From the NCBI RefSeq assembly GCF_900155525.1, contig NZ_LT706952.1, forward strand, positions 233,202 through 297,201: a stretch of 64,000 nt of DNA. The letters are read 5' to 3'. How positions within the stretch are numbered: the stretch's first letter is position 1; every line of letters starts with the position of its first letter. Made by a program: the position numbers and the translations under genes. The DNA comes from Mailhella massiliensis. Its GTDB lineage: Bacteria; Desulfobacterota; Desulfovibrionia; Desulfovibrionales; Desulfovibrionaceae. A model generated the notes under the pieces. It was not told the origin of the DNA and did not search any database. It saw nothing but the letters and a program-made list of their open reading frames with translations. Positions 38,249-45,824 of this stretch are shown in pieces.

Positions 38249-38485
38249 CTACGCGCGGCGCAGCCAGTCCAGCACTTCTTCCTTTTCCGGCACGCGGCCG
38301 GAGCAGAGCAGGGTATCGTTCACGGCCACGGCGGGCGTGGTGAGCACGCCCGCGGCCATCATTTCCCTGAAGTCGGTCACCTTGCGCACTTCGGCGTTGC
38401 AACCGGATTCCTCAACGGCTTCAAGAACGATGCGTTCCGTTTCCGCGCACCGGGCGCAGCCCGGGCCGAACACTCTGACAAGCAT
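38249..38485 (-). CDS. Small thioredoxin-fold protein with CARC active site
   Basis: The 78-aa protein belongs to the minimal thioredoxin family often encoded beside ArsP/YraQ-type permeases. It has VRVFGPGCARCAE with the CxxC pair at residues 10-13, the cis-Pro motif LTTPAVAVND and a final helix. It likely reduces a disulfide or passes a metal or organoarsenical to the permease. It is the third gene in the arsR-permease-thioredoxin order, with a GAGG ribosome site. Confidence 0.85.
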   Translation of the reverse strand: MLVRVFGPGCARCAETERIVLEAVEESGCNAEVRKVTDFREMMAAGVLTTPAVAVNDTLLCSGRVPEKEEVLDWLRRA

Positions 38486-38695
38486 GGCAACCTCGCTTTG
38501 TTTTTTATGGATGAACAGCGCAGCTTTGTTGCCGCGGCACGCCGGAAAATGCGTCCGGCTTCAGCGCGGCGGCACACGGAGGGCCTCAGCCGTCCGCCCG
38601 GGGCGGCCCCGGACGAGGGCTTTGACGGTACGGGGAAAGCGCGCGAAACCGCTCCTTCTTCACCGCAGAAGCGGTGCGCCTTCCCGGAAAGGGGG

Positions 38696-39796
38696 TCAGA
38701 ACAGTACGCCCTGAAGGGCGTTGAACAGCCAGCCCGTGAGGGTGAAGATCACCCACACATAACCGAGGAAGAGGGCCAGCATTTTTGCGGTCATCACCTG
38801 CCGCAGCAGAATGAGTTCGGGCAGGCTTGCGGCCACGGCGCTCATGCAGAAGGCCATGGTGGTTCCCACGCTCATGCCCTTGGCCAGCAGGCTTTCCATC
38901 ACGGGCACGATGCCCGTCACGTTGGAATAGAGCGGAATGCCCAGAAAAACGGCGGCGGGCACCGTCCACCATTCCCCTGCGCCCAGGTTTTCGGCAAACC
39001 ACCCCGCCGGCACGAAGCCGTGCAGGGCCGCGCCCACGCCCACGCCCACAATCACCCATTTCCATACGCGCCGGAAAATGGTGGAGGTTTCCTTTCGGGC
39101 AAAGTCGTGCCTGTCCCTCAGGGTGAGCCTTGCGCGGCCCCCGGCAAAACTCAGGGGCCGTATGGGGCTTTTCATGGCCTCGATGACGAAGGGCTGGAGA
39201 AAGCGTTCGGCCCGCACCGCATCCATGAACGCGCCGCCTATGATACCCGCCGCAAGCCCCACCGCCACATAGAGCAGCGTGAACTTCATGCCGAGCAGGC
39301 CCCACAGCAGCACCACCGCAATTTCGTTGATGACGGGCGAGGTGATGAGAAAGGCCATGGTGATGCCCGTGGGAATGCCCGCGGTGGTGAAGCCCAGAAA
39401 AAGCGGCACGCTGGAACAGGAGCAGAAGGGCGTGACCGCGCCGAAAAGCGCGCCCAGCGCATAGCCCAGCCCGCGTTTTCTGCCGGTGAGAACATCGCGC
39501 ACTCGCTCCGCATTCAGCCCTGCGCGCAGCCACGAAATGACGTAGATGAGCGCAACGAGCAACAGCAGGATCTTAGCCGTATCGTAAAGGAAGAATTCCA
39601 GCGCGAGGGCAACGTGCGATTCTCTTTCAAGGCCCAGCGCGTCGAACACCAGCCACGAGGACACGCCCTGCACCCGGCTGTATGCCGCCCACCACAGCAC
39701 GGCAAGAAGCACGGCCCCGGCAATGCCTGCCGGGAAAATATGTTTCTTTCCGGGCGCATCGCCCTGCGGGCGGCCGGAACGGGGAAGTTCGGACAT
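38696..39796 (-). CDS. ArsP/YraQ-family permease
   Basis: The 366-aa membrane protein has about eight to ten helices and the signature FCSCSSVPLFLGFTTAGIP followed by LITSPVINE, typical of the permease family that includes the organoarsenical exporter ArsP. The Cys pair in CSCSS is the expected metalloid-binding site. It follows an ArsR-type regulator and precedes a CxxC thioredoxin-like gene. Arsenic or another soft-metal substrate is inferred. GGAG 8 bases before ATG 39796 sets the start; the open frame extends further to 39850. Confidence 0.87.
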   Translation of the reverse strand: MSELPRSGRPQGDAPGKKHIFPAGIAGAVLLAVLWWAAYSRVQGVSSWLVFDALGLERESHVALALEFFLYDTAKILLLLVALIYVISWLRAGLNAERVRDVLTGRKRGLGYALGALFGAVTPFCSCSSVPLFLGFTTAGIPTGITMAFLITSPVINEIAVVLLWGLLGMKFTLLYVAVGLAAGIIGGAFMDAVRAERFLQPFVIEAMKSPIRPLSFAGGRARLTLRDRHDFARKETSTIFRRVWKWVIVGVGVGAALHGFVPAGWFAENLGAGEWWTVPAAVFLGIPLYSNVTGIVPVMESLLAKGMSVGTTMAFCMSAVAASLPELILLRQVMTAKMLALFLGYVWVIFTLTGWLFNALQGVLF

Positions 39797-39809
39797 GGAA
39801 AGTCTCCTT

Positions 39810-39840
39810 ACAATGTTTGTTGAAATATTGAAATATAACC
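39810..39840 (-). promoter_or_regulatory. Second candidate ArsR site, between arsR and the permease gene
   Basis: The AT-rich ATGTTTGTTGAAATATTGAA resembles the arms of the main operator (TTGAAT/ATTCAA) and lies just before the permease's ribosome site. Confidence 0.4.
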
Positions 39841-39963
39841 GTAGAAACATGCCGCAGCGTTTCCGCCCTTTTTACGAATTCCGACGGGGCCTGCGGGCTT
39901 TTGTCATGCCCGGCAGGATGCGGACGCTGCGCTGCCGCGCCCGGCCGGGGCCGTTCCCGGAAT

Positions 39964-40374
39964 TCAGGCCGTCGCCTCCGGGGCGTCTTTTTCGTCGTTT
40001 TCGCCGGAGCGGCAGGCGTTTTCCGCCACGGGGGGCAGGAAGCGCGGATTCACGCCGCTTTCCCTGCGGAAGGTGCGGCAGCATTCCGGGTTGCCGGAAC
40101 AGCACTCTGCCGTGAGGTAGGCGATGATGTCGAGCATGAGGGGAATGGAGGCCCGGTAGCGCAGAAAGCGCCCCTCCCTTTCCACGCCTACCAGACCGCT
40201 TTGCACCAGCGCCTTGAGATGGAAGGAAAGGTTGGTGGCGGGCAGGTCGAGGCTTTTGGCAATATCCCCGGCCACAAGCCCGCCCGGCGCGTTTTTGACG
40301 AGCAGGCGGAACACGTCGAGGCGCACGTCGGACGAAAGGGCTTCAAATATCTTGCTGGCATGTCTGCTTTCCAT
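39964..40374 (-). CDS. ArsR-family metalloregulator
   Basis: The 136-aa winged-HTH repressor has FEALSSDVRLDVFRLLV, then LPATNLSFHLKALVQSGLVGVEREGRFLRY, the standard ArsR helices and wing. A Cys-rich stretch AECCSGNPECC follows the DNA-binding domain and could bind As(III) or a similar metal. The first gene of the operon, it is set right behind a perfect inverted repeat that overlaps its expected promoter. No good ribosome site precedes the ATG, so the mRNA may be leaderless or very short-leadered. Confidence 0.9.
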   Translation of the reverse strand: MESRHASKIFEALSSDVRLDVFRLLVKNAPGGLVAGDIAKSLDLPATNLSFHLKALVQSGLVGVEREGRFLRYRASIPLMLDIIAYLTAECCSGNPECCRTFRRESGVNPRFLPPVAENACRSGENDEKDAPEATA

Positions 40375-40381
40375 GGATTTG

Positions 40382-40405
40382 ACAATTCAACAAATATTGA
40401 ATTGT
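40382..40405 (-). promoter_or_regulatory. ArsR-type operator
   Basis: ACAATTCAA (40382-40390) and TTGAATTGT (40397-40405) are perfect arms with a 6-base AT spacer, ending 8 bases from the regulator's start codon. This suggests autorepression. Confidence 0.75.
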
Positions 40406-40640
40406 GTCAAGTCTCCGTGGCGAAGAAGTTCGCAGGCGCGGAAGGCGGAACAGGCCGGAATGGTGAAAAAGGCGAGTGCTGCACTCCCGGAGATGGCCGG
40501 CGGCGTTTTCCCGCCGGAACAGGAGCGGGCATCCGGCCGGGGACGGTTTCTGGGGGGAGGGTGGCGCGAGAGCGTTTGCGGGGCAAACACGTTTTCCCGG
40601 GAGAAGGGCGCCGCGGGCGCACGTCGAAGGGCGGGGCCGT

Positions 40641-40706
40641 CCGGGGGAAGGCGCTGCGGTACGGCGGAAGAGGCCGGGGGAAGGCGCTGCGGTACGGCGG
40701 AAGAGG
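40641..40706. repeat. Perfect 33-bp tandem duplication
   Basis: A 33-base unit beginning CCGGGGGAAGGCGCTGCGGT occurs twice without a mismatch (40641-40673 and 40674-40706). It lies in a GC-rich 484-bp gap between the arsR operator and the XRE gene's 3' end, with no supported gene. Confidence 0.85.
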
Positions 40707-40858
40707 GCGCCGCCGCGCGGCAGGACGCCTTCAAGGCGTCGCTGCTTCGGCCGTATGCAGGCGGCGGGGGCACGTTTTTTCTGCGGAGGGCAAAAAAGAA
40801 GCGCGAAACGTTCCGCATCGGGAACGCCTTGCGCAGAGAAGCCGGCCTTTGCGGCGCG

Positions 40859-41197
40859 TCAGGATTTGTTTCTTGCCGTCTGAATGATCTTTTCGGCCAT
40901 GAAGATGATTTCGCTCATGGCGGAATCGGCGTTGTGATGATGCCGCACGAATGAACGGAAGGAGGGTTCGTCTCCCGTCAGAAAAAGTTCCGCAACGGGG
41001 CATTCCAGAATAAGGGCAATCTTTTCCAGGGTCTGAAAACGGGGCGCCGTGAGGCCGCGTTCTATGCGCGAAAGGGAATCAGGCCCTATGCCCAGTTTTT
41101 CCGCGAACTGGGCCTGGTTCAAACCCATGCGTTTTCTCTTTGCCGTGATGTTGGCGCCCACTATCACGGCAAGCGGCTGCTTGGTCTTGTTCGTCAC
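40859..41197 (-). CDS. XRE-family HTH regulator (GTG start)
   Basis: The 112-aa protein has an N-terminal HTH (VGANITAKRKRMGLNQAQFAEKLG, then DSLSRIERGLTAPRFQTLEKIA) and a short C-terminal helix (AMSEIIFMAEKIIQTAR) for oligomerisation. It starts at GTG after AAAGGAG. TATTGGA motifs repeat 17 bases apart just upstream (41269 and 41286), and a related inverted repeat lies at 41485-41505, so it may autoregulate. Its target genes are not evident. Confidence 0.88.
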   Translation of the reverse strand: MTNKTKQPLAVIVGANITAKRKRMGLNQAQFAEKLGIGPDSLSRIERGLTAPRFQTLEKIALILECPVAELFLTGDEPSFRSFVRHHHNADSAMSEIIFMAEKIIQTARNKS

Positions 41198-42581
41198 GTT
41201 TTCACTCCTTTAACAGATGGAAAACGGTACGTTTTTTTGCACGATTCAGACACAGCTTTTTATACAATTATTGGATACTTACCAGTATTGGAGGGAAAAT
41301 TTTCCACCACGCGGCTTTTTTTCATCGTTTTTTCAGGGCGCCGCAGCGTCGTTCGGGACGGGGCGTTTCCTCTCCGCAGAGAGGCGTGAATGCTTTTTTT
41401 CGTGCGCCGGTATCCGTGTTTTCCTTCTCCGCAAGACAGGGTCATGTGCGTTCAGGCGTCATGAATGCACATCTTTTCATACAAGTATTGACTTAAAACC
41501 AATACGGGCGGACAATGCCTCTCAGCGCGTATTCCGCACCTCCGGGACGGGTGCGCGCCGTGGGGGGCTGAAGATGTTGATGTTGTCCGCCGCGCTTTCC
41601 CGATTCCGGGCGGAAAAAGGGACCCTGTGCGGAGGGTTGCCCTGCGTCTCGGAAGGGAGCGCATGTAAGGCCCCGGAGTCCGTCTTCCTGCCGGAAGGCA
41701 AGGCGCCGCTCCGTTGAAGGCTTGTTCAGTATGACCTATTTTTTCCTCATATCAAAGCACTTTATATAGGTTCGCCCCGCAAGCCCCCCACGCCCCCGTA
41801 TTTCCCTGCAGAGGGCTTCTGCCTCATCCGCCGCAGCGCCCGCCGCGGGGCCTGCCCCGTACGCGGGGCTCTGCATATTTCTTCCGCCGCTTCCGGCGCG
41901 GTGGTCGTGTTTTCTTCCGGCCGCCTCACAGCTCTTCTCTCCAGGGGGTATGTCCCTCGGGGCCTGACGGCGGCATTTCCCCCGTACTCCGCGCGGGTCT
42001 CGGCAGCCTGCGCGGGGTTCCGGGCCGCTTCGGCGGCCCTTTTTTTATGTTCCCGCACTTCCGTTCCGCACGCATTTTTTTCTGTTCTTCCCGCCGCGTC
42101 ATGACGGCGTAACAGCGCCGTGTTGTCATGGCGCATGCGAAGCTTCCGCCGGAGCTTTTTGCCGCAGAAAGGCAGCGCTTTGTTCTTTTTGCCGTATGCG
42201 GGGGCGTGGGCGGGGAAGTGACGCACAGACTGAAGCGGCGGCAGGCGGGAGCCGTACGACTGTTTTCACCGCGGGGCGTCTTTCTGCATCATGAGGTATG
42301 CCGCGCCCCGGAGAATGCAGGACTTTTCTTCATTTCTTGTTGAAAACGACGGCATGCGGGGGGCCGCTTCCGCAACATGCCGTCTTTTGTCGTTTTCCGC
42401 CTGCGGAAAAGAGCGACGGGGTGCGTAAGAATGCGTCTGTCTCTGCGATACATCCGTGGAAACGGAGGGGGATTCTTGCGGAACTTTCTTCACAGGGGAT
42501 TGTCATTTTTAGGAAAATTCATTATTGCTTCACGTTAGAGGGAAGAAGCCCTGCCGAAGATTTTACATCGCAGGTACAGAT
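41198..42581. other. 1.38-kb gene-poor region
   Basis: It lies upstream of the large GGDEF-EAL gene. It contains the palindrome GGAAAATTTTCC (41294-41305), the inverted repeat GTATTG-N9-CAATAC (41485-41505) and GC-rich stretches with many overlapping but unconvincing frames (for example 41217-41717 plus and 41762-42226 minus). No RNA gene is recognised. Confidence 0.5.
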
Positions 42582-45500
42582 ATGATACATTTTCTTTCAG
42601 CCATTTTTGAAGAAATGGATGAAATGGTCTATATTTCAGATATGGAAAGCCATGAGCTTGTCTATATGAATAAACAGCTCAGGGAATCGCTGGGCTATTT
42701 TTATGAAAATGAATATGCTCACAAAAAGTGTTATGAAGTTCTGCAGGGGTGCGACAGGCCCTGCGATTTTTGCAATAATTCATGTCTTCATGAAAAGAAA
42801 TTCATCTCATGGGTTCATAAGAACCCTGTCATGAATAAAAATTTTTTAATAAAAGATTCAAAGTTTATTTATGATAATAGAAGCTATAGAATTGAAATAG
42901 CTGTTGATGTTGACGACGATACCATTTCCCAAAAAAGCTATATGTATATGAAAAATGAAGTCGTTCTTCATGAATGCCTTCAGCAGATAGTATCTACCAT
43001 GAATCCCGATGAATCGCTGGAAGCGATTCTGGCCTATATAGGAAAGACGTTCCGTTGCGACAGGGCCTACATCTTTGAGATTCAGGATTCCAAGGCCACC
43101 AACACCTATGAATGGTGCGAGCAGGGCGTGCAGCCGCAGAAGGACATTCTGCGCAACATGCATGTTTCCTCGCTGCAGTGGTGGCTGGATATTTTCGAGG
43201 AAAAGAAGGTGGTCGTCATCAAGGATATCGAAGACATCCGCACCACCTACCCCACGTCGTACGCCATTTTGAAGCCGCAGAACGTGTACACCCTGACGGC
43301 GGGCCCCCTGCGTATGGAGGACCGCATCGTCGGCTTCATCGGCGTGGACAATCCCGACAGGAGCAAGCTCTCTCTCATAGGTTCCCTGTTTCAGGTGCTC
43401 GGCTACTTCCTGGTTTCGCTGCTGCGGCGGCGCGACCTGCTGAAGCGCCTGAGCGCCATGAGCTTCCGCGATACGCTCACCGGCGCCTTCAACCGCAACG
43501 CGCTGTTCGAGCTGTACGGCAGGCCGTGGAAGGGGCGTTCTCTGGGCGTGGTCTTCTGCGACATCACGGGGCTCAAGCAGGTCAACGACGTCATGGGCCA
43601 CAAGAAGGGCGACGAGCTCATCCGCCGCTGTTACGAAATCATACATGGCGCGCTGCGCATTCCCGATATCTTCCGCAGCGGCGGGGATGAATTCGTCGCC
43701 GTATTTCAGGATGTGGGGGAGAAGGAGTTCCTGAAGAAGGTGAACCGGCTGCGGAAGCACATCCGGGAGGACAAGCATCACATTGCGGTGGGCTGCGCCT
43801 GGTCGGACGAGCAGCCTCTGCGCCTGGAAGAGCTCATTTCCCAGGCCGACAAGGTCATGTATCACGACAAGCGGGACTACTACTCCCACAACCGCCGCAT
43901 TCCGGGGGTGGAGCGCAGAAACCGGAGCAGCGCGGAAGCGAACAATTCGGACAGTCTGTTCTATCAGTTCGTGAGCTCCACCTACTGCGACATTGAAATG
44001 TTCTTCAACTCCATCGCCATGCAGAATACGACAAGCTATTTCTACTTCGGCGACATGCAGAAGGACATGTTCTATATTTCCGACAACATGCGCGACGAAT
44101 TCGGCTTCTGCGGCAACATCGTGCCGGGCCTTCTTCAGGACTGGGCCAAGAGAATAGCCACCACGCGGGAAAAGGAGCTGTACCGGCAGGAGCTCGATTC
44201 CATGCTGAAGGAGAAGCGCAGGTTCCACGATCTGCGCTACCGTGTGCGTACGGTCGACGGCAGAACCATCTGGATACGCTGCTACGGAATCATGAAGTGG
44301 AGCGATGACGGCAGCGTTCCGCTCTTTTTCTCCGGCCGCGTGACCCATCAGGACGAGAACTTCGTGGTGGACCCCATTTCCAACTTCCCCCGCGAAGGGC
44401 TCATATTCCGTGTGCTGGACGAGGCCCGCAAGCGGGGGGCTTCCGTATCCGCCATAGGCTTCAGCCTCAATCACTTCATGGAGATCAACAGCATCCGCGG
44501 CCGCGCCCGGGGCGACAACCTCATCCGCAGCATAGCCATGGAACTGGTGGAGGAACTTTCCGACAAGCTCACCTTCTACCGGCTGGAGGGCATGCGCTTC
44601 ATCGCCGTGGTGGACAATCTCTGCCGCGACGACAAGAAGGAGCTGATGGAAAGGATACGCACTATCGTGGCGGGCCGCTACGGCGTTTTCGGCGTGCCCA
44701 TACAGCACCCCTGCTCCTTCGCGCTGCTGGAATACCGCGGCAGAGACGTCATGCCCGAGGATTTTCTGGAACAGGCCGTATCGCTCATACGGATAGCGAA
44801 GCATGAAGTGGTGCAGAACTATGTGGAATATTCCGAGGACAATATCGAAAAGAGCAAGCGCCTTTCCAACATGGCCTTCGCCCTCAGCAGCGACGTCCTT
44901 CACTGCATGAAGAATTTCCGCGTGGTGGTGCAGCCCATCGTTTCCAGCACCGACGGAAAGATGGTGGGCGGAGAAACGCTGCTGCGCTGGCGTTTTGAAG
45001 GGGAGGACGTTTCCCCCGCCGTGTTCATTCCTCTTCTGGAAAAGAACAACATGATTCATGCCGTGGGGCGCTGGGTGTTCGAGCAGACCGTATGCACATG
45101 CCTGCGCGTGCAGTCCTACTGCAGCAACTTCTATCTGAGCTTCAACGTGAGCCTGCAGCAGATGTCGGACACGTTCCTTCCCTATGTGATGACCCAGACC
45201 CTTGCCAAGTATAGTCTCGACGGGTCCCTGCTTGTGGCGGAAGTGACGGAAAGCTGCATGGATGCGGATGCCGAGAACCTGCGCCGCTTTGCCGAAATCT
45301 GCGGGGAAAAGGGCATACGCATTGCTCTGGACGACTTCGGCAGCGGCTATTCCTCCTTCCGCATGCTGCTGCAGTACCCCACGGACATCATCAAAATCGA
45401 TCGTTCCCTGCTCGGAGAGATGACGGAATCCAGCGAGAAGATGAACTTCATTTCCAGCATCGTGTACGCCTGCCACCGCTTCGGCAGGCAGGTATGCATG

Positions 45501-45650
45501 GAAGGCGTGGAAACAAAGGAACAGGACAAGCTCATCAAGGAATCCGGCTGCGACATGATACAGGGCTACTACTATCATCAGCCGCTGGAGCTGGAGGAAC
45601 TTTACCGCCTGCTTGCCCTTGAATCTCCCCAGCTTCAGGCGGAAGGCTAG
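42582..45650 (+). CDS. PAS-GAF-GGDEF-PAS-GGDEF(degenerate)-EAL cyclic di-GMP protein
   Basis: The 1022-aa protein has a PAS domain with a Cys cluster (DRPCDFCNNSC, ~60-75) and a GAF domain (~145-285). A GGDEF domain with intact RSGGDEF (~370) and a second PAS (~480-600) follow. Next is a degenerate GGDEF (YRLEGMRF) and finally an EAL domain. EAL catalytic positions look intact: GGETLLRW, SFNVSLQQ, VAEVTES, DDFGSGYSS, KIDRSLL and EGVET. It may both make and break cyclic di-GMP, with the PAS and GAF parts sensing ligands. The first ~400 bases are much more AT-rich than the rest. ATG 42582 gives the natural N-terminus; the frame is open from 42525. Confidence 0.92.
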   Translation: MIHFLSAIFEEMDEMVYISDMESHELVYMNKQLRESLGYFYENEYAHKKCYEVLQGCDRPCDFCNNSCLHEKKFISWVHKNPVMNKNFLIKDSKFIYDNRSYRIEIAVDVDDDTISQKSYMYMKNEVVLHECLQQIVSTMNPDESLEAILAYIGKTFRCDRAYIFEIQDSKATNTYEWCEQGVQPQKDILRNMHVSSLQWWLDIFEEKKVVVIKDIEDIRTTYPTSYAILKPQNVYTLTAGPLRMEDRIVGFIGVDNPDRSKLSLIGSLFQVLGYFLVSLLRRRDLLKRLSAMSFRDTLTGAFNRNALFELYGRPWKGRSLGVVFCDITGLKQVNDVMGHKKGDELIRRCYEIIHGALRIPDIFRSGGDEFVAVFQDVGEKEFLKKVNRLRKHIREDKHHIAVGCAWSDEQPLRLEELISQADKVMYHDKRDYYSHNRRIPGVERRNRSSAEANNSDSLFYQFVSSTYCDIEMFFNSIAMQNTTSYFYFGDMQKDMFYISDNMRDEFGFCGNIVPGLLQDWAKRIATTREKELYRQELDSMLKEKRRFHDLRYRVRTVDGRTIWIRCYGIMKWSDDGSVPLFFSGRVTHQDENFVVDPISNFPREGLIFRVLDEARKRGASVSAIGFSLNHFMEINSIRGRARGDNLIRSIAMELVEELSDKLTFYRLEGMRFIAVVDNLCRDDKKELMERIRTIVAGRYGVFGVPIQHPCSFALLEYRGRDVMPEDFLEQAVSLIRIAKHEVVQNYVEYSEDNIEKSKRLSNMAFALSSDVLHCMKNFRVVVQPIVSSTDGKMVGGETLLRWRFEGEDVSPAVFIPLLEKNNMIHAVGRWVFEQTVCTCLRVQSYCSNFYLSFNVSLQQMSDTFLPYVMTQTLAKYSLDGSLLVAEVTESCMDADAENLRRFAEICGEKGIRIALDDFGSGYSSFRMLLQYPTDIIKIDRSLLGEMTESSEKMNFISSIVYACHRFGRQVCMEGVETKEQDKLIKESGCDMIQGYYYHQPLELEELYRLLALESPQLQAEG

Positions 45651-45824
45651 TTTCCGCTCGGATGCGTGCCGGAAGGGAGGCGGGAACCGGCCCCGTTGCG
45701 GTGCGGAGGGGCGGAAGGTGCTGCATGGAGAAGAGAATATGCGGCGGGCGGGCCATACCGTCCGCCGCAGGTGTTTTCCTTATCTTTACGACAAGTTTTC
45801 TCTGTTTTTAGATTACCTGTAAAA

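Noticed and set aside
41217..41717. 166-aa plus-strand protein next to the XRE gene
   Set aside because: No ribosome site, mixed composition and no domain; likely chance frame over the regulator's promoter region.
41762..42226. 154-aa minus-strand basic protein
   Set aside because: Arg/Ala-rich chance frame without a start signal or recognisable fold.
42858..45578. 906-aa open frame on the minus strand
   Set aside because: It is the antisense of the GGDEF-EAL gene, with shadow-type composition.
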